A stretch of DNA of 64,000 nt. It comes from Bacilli bacterium (lineage in GTDB: Bacteria > Bacillota_I > Bacilli_A > RF39 > UBA660). Both the position numbers and the translations under genes were made by a program. The notes beneath the pieces were generated by a model. That model did no database searches. It saw nothing but the letters and a program-made list of their open reading frames with translations, and had not been told where the DNA came from. Shown here piece after piece: positions 57,877 to 64,000 of this stretch. Where the stretch lies: the NCBI GenBank assembly GCA_017436345.1, contig JAFSDH010000003.1:1-64000 (forward strand), written 5' to 3'. The first letter of the stretch is position 1, and each line of letters begins with the position of its first letter.

Positions 57877-60369
57877 ATGAACATATTTAGAAACTTATTT
57901 GATCATGAATATAAAGAATTAAAAAAGTTTTCAGCTATTGCCGATAAAATTGAGGCTTTAGATGAAGAATATCAAAAATTAAAAGACAAAGATTTACAAG
58001 CTAAAACAGAAGAATTTAGAGAAAGATTAGATGCCGGAGAAACTTTAGATGATATCTTAGTAGAAGCTTTTGCTACTGCAAGAGAAGCTGCTCATCGTGT
58101 TATTGGAGAAAAACCATACTATGTACAATTATTAGGTGGTATAGCTATTCACAAAGGAAATATTGCTGAAATGAAAACTGGTGAAGGGAAGACTTTAACA
58201 GCTGTACTTCCAGCATATTTAAATGCTTTAACTGGTAAAGGTGTTCATATCGTTACTGTTAATGAATATTTAGCAGATCGTGATGCTAACTGGATGGGTA
58301 ATATTCATAGATTCTTAGGATTAACAGTAGGAGTAAACCTAAGAGGGTTAACACCAAAAGAAAAACAAGATGTATATAATTGTGATATTGTATATACAAC
58401 TAATAATGAACTAGGATTTGACTATCTAAGAGATAACATGGTAGTAAAAAAAGAAAATCGTGTTCAAAGACCATTAAATTTTGCTATCGTTGATGAAGTT
58501 GACTCTGTATTAATAGATGAAGCAAGAACACCATTAATTATTTCTGGTGGAGAATTAAAAAGTGCATCTCTATATACAGAAGCAGATAGATTTGCTAAAA
58601 GCTTAAAAGCAGAAGCAGATTATAATTATGATGAAAAACAAAAAGGTGTTACACTAACTGAAGATGGTGTAAAAAAAGCTGAAAAAGTATTTAATGTAGA
58701 TAACTTATATGAAGCTGGACAAACAAGTTTAGTACATCATATTAATCAAGCTTTAAAAGCTAATTATAGTATGAAAAATGATGTTGATTATGTTGTTCAA
58801 GATGACTCTATTGTAATCGTTGACCAATTTACTGGACGTTTAATGAAGGGGCGTGCATTTAGTGATGGTCTACATCAAGCTTTAGAAGCTAAAGAAGGAG
58901 TTAAAATTCGTCAAGAAACAAAAACTTTAGCAACTATTACATTCCAAAATTTATTTAGAATGTATAAGAAATTATCTGGTATGACAGGTACTGCTAAAAC
59001 AGAAGAAGAAGAATTTAGAAATATCTATAATATGTACGTTATTGTTATACCTACTAATAGAGATGTTATAAGAATTGACCAACCAGATTTAGTTTATGCA
59101 ACTAAACAAGGTAAGTTTAATGCTTTAGTAAAAGAAATAGAAGAAAGACATAAAACAGGTCAACCAATTCTAGTTGGTACTATTGCTATTGAAACAAATG
59201 AATTAATTAGTAAAATGCTAACTAAAAAGAAAATTCCACATGAAGTATTAAATGCGAAGAACCACGCTCGTGAAGCTGAAATTATTGCTAAAGCTGGTGA
59301 AAAAGGTGCAGTAACAATTGCAACTAATATGGCAGGACGTGGAACAGATATCAAATTAACAGAAGAAACAAAAGAACTTGGTGGATTATGTGTATTAGGT
59401 ACTGAAAGACATGAATCACGTCGTATTGATAATCAATTGCGTGGACGTTCTGGTCGTCAAGGAGATCCTGGTTATACACAATTCTATGTATCAATGGAAG
59501 ATGATTTAATGGTTAGATTTGGTACAGATAGAATTAAAACAATGATGCAATCGCTAGGATTTGATGAAACTCAAGCAATAAGAAGTAAAACGTTTACAAG
59601 ATCAATCGCATCAGCACAAGCTCGTGTAGAAGGAAATAACTTTGATATAAGAAAACAATTATTACAATATGATGATGTTAATAATAATCAAAGAAAGATT
59701 ATGTATGAACGTCGTAATGAAATATTAGATAATGAATCTATTCATGAATCAGTTAAGAAAACTGTACGTGATCACATTGAAGATGTTGTTAAGTCACACA
59801 TTTATCCTGAAGGAAAATTAACAAAAGATGATTTAAAAGATATAACTGATTACGTAAATACTTTAGTAAAAAAAGATTTCGATGTAAAAGATTTTGATAA
59901 GCAAAAAGAAGAACAAATTATTGATAAGATTTATGAAAGAATAGTTAATGAATATCAAGAAAAAATTGGTATTGTACCATTAGAAATAGCTGAAGAATTT
60001 GAAAAAGTTATAGCTCTTAACATTATTGATAAATATTGGACAGAACATATAAATACAATGTCTCATTTAAGAGAAGGTATTTATTTAAGAAGTTATGGTC
60101 AAGAAGATCCATTAAGAGCGTATACTGTTGAAGGATTTGATTTATTTGATAATATGTTACAAGCAATTGATAAAGAAATTACTAATTTCTTAGTAAGAGC
60201 GCAAATAACACAAAATCTTGAAAGAAAAGAAGTAGCTAAAAATAAAATAACTAATGATAATGATGACACTAAAGCTATGTCTAGAAAAACTAAAAAAGAA
60301 AAAATAGGAAGAAACGACAAATGTCCATGTGGAAGTGGTAAAAAATATAAACAATGTTGTGGTAAATAA
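57877..60369 (+). CDS. secA: Preprotein translocase ATPase SecA
   Basis: 830 aa. Motor of Sec export. Walker A EMKTGEGKTLTAVLPAYLNAL (~105), DEVDSVLIDEARTPLIISG, GTDIKL and RGRSGRQGDPG. The C-terminal zinc tail RNDKCPCGSGKKYKQCCG that binds SecB or ribosomes is kept. In Bacillus prfB follows secA; here a GntR gene follows. GGGGAGAG ribosome-binding site. Confidence 0.97.
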   Translation: MNIFRNLFDHEYKELKKFSAIADKIEALDEEYQKLKDKDLQAKTEEFRERLDAGETLDDILVEAFATAREAAHRVIGEKPYYVQLLGGIAIHKGNIAEMKTGEGKTLTAVLPAYLNALTGKGVHIVTVNEYLADRDANWMGNIHRFLGLTVGVNLRGLTPKEKQDVYNCDIVYTTNNELGFDYLRDNMVVKKENRVQRPLNFAIVDEVDSVLIDEARTPLIISGGELKSASLYTEADRFAKSLKAEADYNYDEKQKGVTLTEDGVKKAEKVFNVDNLYEAGQTSLVHHINQALKANYSMKNDVDYVVQDDSIVIVDQFTGRLMKGRAFSDGLHQALEAKEGVKIRQETKTLATITFQNLFRMYKKLSGMTGTAKTEEEEFRNIYNMYVIVIPTNRDVIRIDQPDLVYATKQGKFNALVKEIEERHKTGQPILVGTIAIETNELISKMLTKKKIPHEVLNAKNHAREAEIIAKAGEKGAVTIATNMAGRGTDIKLTEETKELGGLCVLGTERHESRRIDNQLRGRSGRQGDPGYTQFYVSMEDDLMVRFGTDRIKTMMQSLGFDETQAIRSKTFTRSIASAQARVEGNNFDIRKQLLQYDDVNNNQRKIMYERRNEILDNESIHESVKKTVRDHIEDVVKSHIYPEGKLTKDDLKDITDYVNTLVKKDFDVKDFDKQKEEQIIDKIYERIVNEYQEKIGIVPLEIAEEFEKVIALNIIDKYWTEHINTMSHLREGIYLRSYGQEDPLRAYTVEGFDLFDNMLQAIDKEITNFLVRAQITQNLERKEVAKNKITNDNDDTKAMSRKTKKEKIGRNDKCPCGSGKKYKQCCGK

Positions 60370-60373
60370 TTAC

Positions 60374-60399
60374 AAAACCCTTATAAAATAAGGGTTTTT
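60374..60399 (+). terminator. secA terminator
   Basis: AAAACCCTTAT/ATAAGGGTTTT with an AAA loop, T tail. Confidence 0.92.
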
Positions 60400-60454
60400 A
60401 AATGCCCGAAATTTACTTGCATAAACAAATATTTCTAAATATAAATTAGATATA

Positions 60455-60510
60455 TTGACAGACTAAATGATATAATATACAATATTATTGTATTAATAAA
60501 GTAATACAAT
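60455..60510 (+). promoter_or_regulatory. Promoter and nested operator of the GntR-ABC operon
   Basis: TTGACA (60455-60460), 17 bp, TACAAT (60478-60483). ATACAAT-ATT-ATTGTAT (60477-60493) covers the -10. The same right half-site pairs again with TAATACAAT (60502-60510). A second extended -10 (TGATATAAT, hexamer 60471-60476) overlaps. Well placed for autorepression. Confidence 0.75.
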
Positions 60511-60521
60511 GAGGTGAAAAT

Positions 60522-60881
60522 ATGGAATTTACTTTTGATAATAATATCCCAATATATATTCAAGTTTTAGAGTATATGAAAATATACCTTATTTCTGGTG
60601 TATTTAAATGTGGTGATAAATTACCTTCAGTTAGAGAATTTGCAACAACATTTAAAGTTAATCCTAATACAATGCAAAAAGCCCTTGCAGAACTTGAAAG
60701 TATGAATCTTATATATACTGAAAGAACAAATGGTAAATATGTTACAAATGATAATAAATTAATTGAAAAACTAAAAGATGAATATGCAATTACTCTTGCG
60801 AAAAGTTATTTTCAAGGAATGAAAAGAATTGGATTGGGAAAAGCTGATTCAATAAAATACTTAGAAGGGATAGATGATTAA
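60522..60881 (+). CDS. YtrA-type GntR transcriptional regulator
   Basis: 119 aa, the short GntR subgroup: winged HTH (IPIYIQVLEYMKIYLISGVFKCGDKLPSVREFATTFKVNPNTMQKALAELESMNLIYTERTNGKYV) plus a short C-terminal helix, with no effector domain. This subgroup usually represses an adjacent ABC transporter induced by wall-active antibiotics. The operon with an ATPase and a permease fits. Confidence 0.92.
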   Translation: MEFTFDNNIPIYIQVLEYMKIYLISGVFKCGDKLPSVREFATTFKVNPNTMQKALAELESMNLIYTERTNGKYVTNDNKLIEKLKDEYAITLAKSYFQGMKRIGLGKADSIKYLEGIDD

Positions 60882-61578
60882 TATGAAACTTTTAGAAATT
60901 AATGGTTTAAATAAGTCTTTTGATGATAAAGAAATACTTAAAGATATTAATTTAAGCATTTCAAAAGGAAAAATTGTTGGATTACTAGGTAAAAATGGTG
61001 TTGGTAAGACTACACTTATTAAACTAATAAATGACTTACTAACTCCAACAAGTGGAGAAATCTTAATTAAAGGTCAAAAAATTGGGGTTGAAACAAAAAA
61101 AATAATATCTTATTTGCCAGAAAGAACATATTTAAATAAACAAATGAAAGTATCTGAGGTTATTAGTTATTTTGAAGATTTCTATGAAAATTTTGATTCT
61201 GCAAAAGCTAAAAAATTGTTAAAAGATTTAAACTTAGATATTAATCAAAAACTATCTAAAATGAGTAAAGGAATGCAAGAAAAAGTTCAATTAGTCCTTG
61301 TTATGTCCAGAAATGCAGATTTATATGTTTTAGATGAACCTTTAGGAGGAGTAGATCCTGCAACAAGAGATTATATTTTAGACACTATCCTTTCTAATTT
61401 TAGTGAAAATGCTAGTGTTATTATTTCAACTCATTTAATATCTGATATTGAAAAAATCTTAGATGAAGTAATTTTTATTGATAAAGGTCAAGTTGTTTTG
61501 CAAAGTGATGCTGACAAACTTAGAAAAAAGGAAAAATCATCTATTGATGAAATCTTTAGGAGGATGTTCAAATGCTAA
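60874..61578 (+). CDS. ABC transporter ATP-binding protein
   Basis: 234 aa. Walker A GLLGKNGVGKTTLIKL (~35-50), signature reads LSKMSKGMQEKVQLVLVM (LSGGQ replaced by MSKGM, common in this subgroup), Walker B LYVLDEPLGGVDP, H-loop STHL. Start taken at 60874 (AGAAGG 5 nt upstream) overlapping the gntR stop; the ATG at 60883 is an alternative. Export-type (YtrB-like). Confidence 0.9.
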   Translation: MINMKLLEINGLNKSFDDKEILKDINLSISKGKIVGLLGKNGVGKTTLIKLINDLLTPTSGEILIKGQKIGVETKKIISYLPERTYLNKQMKVSEVISYFEDFYENFDSAKAKKLLKDLNLDINQKLSKMSKGMQEKVQLVLVMSRNADLYVLDEPLGGVDPATRDYILDTILSNFSENASVIISTHLISDIEKILDEVIFIDKGQVVLQSDADKLRKKEKSSIDEIFRRMFKC

Positions 61579-62366
61579 GTAAATTATTAAAATATGATTT
61601 AAAATATATGTTAAAAAATATGTCAATATTTTATATATTATCTATATTCTTTGCTATAACAACAAGAATATTATTTAATTTAGAGCAATCAATAATTATT
61701 AATATAATTGGACAAATAAGTGTTGGTTGTATGTTTGCAATGCTTGCTAATATATTAATAAATACTATGATGAGAAGCTGGGTTAGATTTAGAGATTCGT
61801 TGTATAAAGATGAAGCTTATTTAACACATACACTTCCAGTTACTAAGAATGAATTATACAATTCAAAATTTATACAAACTCTTACATTCTTCTTTATAAG
61901 TTTTATTGTTATTTTAATAAGTCTATTTATTGCATATTATTCAAAAGATAATTGGCTACTTTTAACAAATTATATAAATACAATTACAACAGGATTAGAC
62001 ATGAATACTTCATTCTTTATTATAATGTTTATTACACTTATATTTTTAGAAGTGTTTAATGCCATTCAATGTGGATTCTATGGAATGATTTTAGGGCATA
62101 AAAAGAATAATGGCAAATTAGGGTATTCAATATTATTTGGATTTATAATATATCTATTAGCTCAAACCTTAGTATTAGCTTTAGTATTTGTGTATGGATT
62201 ATTTGACTCATCAGTAATGGAACTTTTTAAAACAACTACAGGTAACATTGATGTAGGGTCATTTAAAGTTTTAGCTATAGTAGCATCTTTATTATATTTA
62301 GTAATTATGTTTATTATGAGTATACTATGTAAGAAAGAATTAAATAAAGGAGTTAATATTGAATAG
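61572..62366 (+). CDS. ABC-2 type transporter permease
   Basis: 264 aa, about six transmembrane helices, overlapping the ATPase gene by 7 nt. N-terminal MLSKLLKYDLKYMLKNMSIFYILSIFFAI, DSLYKDEAYLTHTLPVTKNELYNSKF is typical for permeases of GntR-linked ABC exporters. Substrate unknown. Confidence 0.85.
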   Translation: MLSKLLKYDLKYMLKNMSIFYILSIFFAITTRILFNLEQSIIINIIGQISVGCMFAMLANILINTMMRSWVRFRDSLYKDEAYLTHTLPVTKNELYNSKFIQTLTFFFISFIVILISLFIAYYSKDNWLLLTNYINTITTGLDMNTSFFIIMFITLIFLEVFNAIQCGFYGMILGHKKNNGKLGYSILFGFIIYLLAQTLVLALVFVYGLFDSSVMELFKTTTGNIDVGSFKVLAIVASLLYLVIMFIMSILCKKELNKGVNIE

Positions 62367-62536
62367 AATAATGATAAAAATTTGAATACAAAAAATATTC
62401 GAAAAATTCATTGTTGAAAATTACGATTGTCTTTTTGTTTATATAAAATAAAAAGATTTTCTTAAATAAAAAAGAAATATGACCATTACCAAATAAGCAT
62501 AGATTATTAATGGATTATAACTTATTAATTCTATGT

Positions 62537-62560
62537 TATAATTACTACAAGAGGTGGTAA
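62537..62560 (+). promoter_or_regulatory. Promoter and hairpin of the 62562 gene
   Basis: Extended -10 TGTTATAAT (hexamer 62537-62542). ATTACTAC (62541-62548) pairs with GTGGTAAT (62554-62561, one G-U), with GAGGTGG in loop and right arm. The 195-bp gap before this gene holds no other feature I can support. Confidence 0.6.
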
Positions 62561-62561
62561 T

Positions 62562-62828
62562 ATGAAAAAAAGCGTATGTTCAAAATGTGGAAGTACTAAT
62601 ATTAATTATCAGGCAATAACAAATACAATACAAAAAAATAAGTATCATAGTCTTACATGGTGGTTATGTATTGGATGGTGGTGGATTCCCGCCAAATGGT
62701 TCTTTTTTACTGGAATTGCCTTATTTATGTTTGTTTTAAAATTACTTGGTGTAAGAAAAAAGAAAAACATAATTATTGATAGAACAAAAGCTGTATGTCA
62801 AAATTGTGGAAATTCATGGAATGTTTAA
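62562..62828 (+). CDS. Small zinc-ribbon membrane protein
   Basis: 88 aa. Two CxxC knuckles, CSKCGST at the N-terminus and CQNCGNSW at the C-terminus, enclose a Trp-rich stretch (WWLCIGWWWIPAKWFF) and one hydrophobic helix (TGIALFMFVLKLLGV). The knuckles could form one zinc ribbon across a membrane hairpin. Unknown function. First gene of a likely operon with the acetyltransferase and the 63297 gene. Confidence 0.8.
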   Translation: MKKSVCSKCGSTNINYQAITNTIQKNKYHSLTWWLCIGWWWIPAKWFFFTGIALFMFVLKLLGVRKKKNIIIDRTKAVCQNCGNSWNV

Positions 62829-62847
62829 AAAAACAGGAGTTGATATT

Positions 62848-63294
62848 ATGACAAAGTATATATTGGAACCATATACTGATCAATACTATGACTTTGTATA
62901 TAATGTAAAAAAGAATGCATATATAAAATATGTTGAACAATGTTGGGGAAAATGGAATGAAGAAGATCAAAAAGAATATTTTAAGAAATTTATAGATACA
63001 TATAAAACTAATTCATATATTATTAAAGTTGGTAATAAAGCAATTGGATTTTATAATGATGAATATTTAATTGATGGAAGTTATGAAATAGGTAATATAT
63101 GCATAATTCCAGAATATCAAAGAAAAGGAATAGGAACTGATATTTTAAGAAATAAATTAGAAGAACATAACAACCAAGATATTAAAATTCAGTTTTTTAA
63201 ACAAAACCCCGTAGGAATATTATATGAAAGATTAGGTTTTGTTCCAAATGGCGAAACAGAGTTCCATTATCAAATGATAAAAAAAGGAGAGTAA
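62848..63294 (+). CDS. GNAT family N-acetyltransferase
   Basis: 148 aa, ATG at 62848 with CAGGAG upstream. GNAT fold: GNKAIGFYNDEY, then IGNICIIPEYQRKGIGTDILRNKLEE (motif A, acetyl-CoA pyrophosphate loop QRKGIG) and NPVGILYERLGFVPNGETEFHYQM (motif B). Acceptor unknown. Confidence 0.9.
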   Translation: MTKYILEPYTDQYYDFVYNVKKNAYIKYVEQCWGKWNEEDQKEYFKKFIDTYKTNSYIIKVGNKAIGFYNDEYLIDGSYEIGNICIIPEYQRKGIGTDILRNKLEEHNNQDIKIQFFKQNPVGILYERLGFVPNGETEFHYQMIKKGE

Positions 63295-63296
63295 AA

Positions 63297-63671
63297 ATGA
63301 ATAATATTGTTCTATGCGGCAGCATGAAAATAAAAGATAAGATAGTTGAAGTAGGACGCAGTCTAGAAAATATGGGATATAACGTTTTATTACCAGTTGA
63401 ATGTATGCAAGGACTAGACAAAATAATTGCATCTCGTGCACATTTAGATCGAATTGTAAACCCTGAAAATGAAATAGTATTAATTGTAAATGATACTAAA
63501 AATGGAATTGAAAACTATATTGGACCTAATAGTTTTGCTGAAATAGCATTTGGTTTTTACTTTAATAAAAAAGTTTATTTATTAAATGATATATATGAAC
63601 CATATAAAGATGAACTAGTTGGATGGAAAGTAATTCCATTAAAAGGTAATCTTAATAAAATAGTAAAATAA
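63297..63671 (+). CDS. Nucleoside 2-deoxyribosyltransferase-like protein
   Basis: 124 aa. IVLCGSMKIKDKIVEVGRSLENMGYNVLLP is the first Rossmann strand and glycine loop of the family; IVLIVNDTKNGIENYIGPNSFAEIAFGFYFNKKVYLL holds the nucleophile-type Glu in FAEIAF. Members salvage or hydrolyse (deoxy)nucleosides. 2 bp after the acetyltransferase gene. Confidence 0.82.
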   Translation: MNNIVLCGSMKIKDKIVEVGRSLENMGYNVLLPVECMQGLDKIIASRAHLDRIVNPENEIVLIVNDTKNGIENYIGPNSFAEIAFGFYFNKKVYLLNDIYEPYKDELVGWKVIPLKGNLNKIVK

Positions 63672-63701
63672 AAAAGCTCGTTATCTATTAACGAGTTTTA
63701 A
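63671..63701 (+). terminator. Terminator after the 63297 gene
   Basis: CTCGTTA (63677-63683) and TAACGAG (63689-63695), flanked by A5 and T4. Confidence 0.85.
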
Positions 63702-63738
63702 TATTATAAATATAAGTGTAAAAAATACACTAAAACTA

Positions 63739-63767
63739 TTGACAAACGTATAAAATACACATAAGAT
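63739..63767 (+). promoter_or_regulatory. Promoter of the gene at the right edge
   Basis: TTGACA (63739-63744), 17 bp, TAAGAT (63762-63767). AGTGTA-N5-TACACT (63715-63731) lies just upstream, and TAAAATACAC is repeated nearby, a possible operator. Confidence 0.72.
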
Positions 63768-63793
63768 AGTATTGTCTAAGAAAGAGGGATAAA

Positions 63794-64000
63794 ATGGAAA
63801 TAAATAGTTTAAAATTTGAAATAAGTCATTATGATTTATCTTATGAAAAAAAAGTTATTGTAAGAAAATTAACAGGTGGAAAATACCAAAAGGAATATCC
63901 TGAAGTAACTGATTATGCTGTTTTAAATGGTTTAAAAACAAAGATTAATAAAAAAGGCGAAATTTATGGGGATTATTGGATTGCTGATACTCAAGATGTA
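63794..64000 (+). CDS. Hypothetical protein, 3'-truncated by window edge
   Basis: 69 codons visible without a stop, AGAGGGAT 4-5 nt before the ATG. MEINSLKFEISHYDLSYEKK, then VIVRKLTGGKYQKEYPEVTDYAVLNGLKTKINKKGEIYGDYWIADT. Not recognised; soluble so far. Good promoter upstream makes it a real gene. Confidence 0.75.
   Translation, partial: MEINSLKFEISHYDLSYEKKVIVRKLTGGKYQKEYPEVTDYAVLNGLKTKINKKGEIYGDYWIADTQDV

Noticed and set aside
1-64000. tRNA, rRNA, CRISPR arrays, transposases and prophage genes
   Set aside because: No cloverleaf T-arm signatures, rRNA core sequences, regularly spaced direct repeats, or transposase/integrase motifs were found by reading both strands.

Overview
The window is about 64 kb of very AT-rich (roughly 27-29% GC by eye), densely coding bacterial chromosome. 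The standard genetic code is used: TGA is a stop (holB, rsmI, yabG) and Trp is TGG. Protein families and gene order point to a Bacillota lineage of the Bacilli type with a compact genome, of the kind seen in uncultured gut lineages near Erysipelotrichales/RF39; that placement is inference. It is not a wall-less mollicute, because it carries murA, a class A PBP, MreB/Mbl, a TagO-like transferase and several M23/M15 peptidases.

Layout. 1-4476: gyrB (cut by the window edge), gyrA, a short SRP RNA and tadA. 4477-4891: a 415-bp non-coding island with two Noc-type boxes and three ParB (parS) boxes, separated by unrelated hairpins. 4892-14775: a replication/repair/translation operon (dnaX, ybaB, recR, bofA-like, holB, ricT, trmN6-like, rsmI, pth, mfd). 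14832-23780: spoVT-like gene, a methionine T-box driving dut-metG, tatD, rsmA, yabG, veg, an M15 wall protein, a lipoprotein, spoVG and yabP-yabQ. 23857-29353: a sensorless GdpP-type phosphodiesterase, rplI, dnaB helicase, an M23 peptidase, walJ and rlmH. 29412-41430: accessory and metabolic genes (amidase, AGCS transporter, ung, LemA, gerQ, pta, LysR with a nitrilase-like gene, coaB, PBP1A). 41535-50475: argS, rpoE, prfA-prmC-spoIIR, mntP, fba, murA, an SGNH-like protein with an apparent AUU start, and rpmE. 50565-60369: rpiB, DUF1146, spoIIQ-mbl, tagO, an Agr-type two-component pair, csp, hpf and secA. 60522-64000: a GntR/ABC operon and small accessory genes.

The genes fit a spore-former or a recent descendant of one. 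bofA, spoVT, yabG, spoVG, yabP, yabQ, gerQ, spoIIR and spoIIQ all occur, many in the order known from Bacillus subtilis. They are interleaved with chromosome-segregation sites (parS/NBS), wall synthesis and housekeeping genes.

The most unusual non-coding signals are these. (1) The alternating array of Noc boxes, parS boxes and hairpins at 4483-4806. (2) A recurring design in which a TATAAT promoter lies inside an inverted repeat whose right arm carries the ribosome-binding site or start codon of the next gene (tatD, yabG, the 21005 gene, spoIIR, mntP, spoIIQ, the 62562 gene and possibly the 32987 gene). Read-through mRNA would hide the start, while the gene's own mRNA would lack the left arm. 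(3) An identically spaced upstream element shared by the two predicted forespore genes spoIIR and spoIIQ. No tRNA, rRNA, CRISPR or insertion sequence was recognised.
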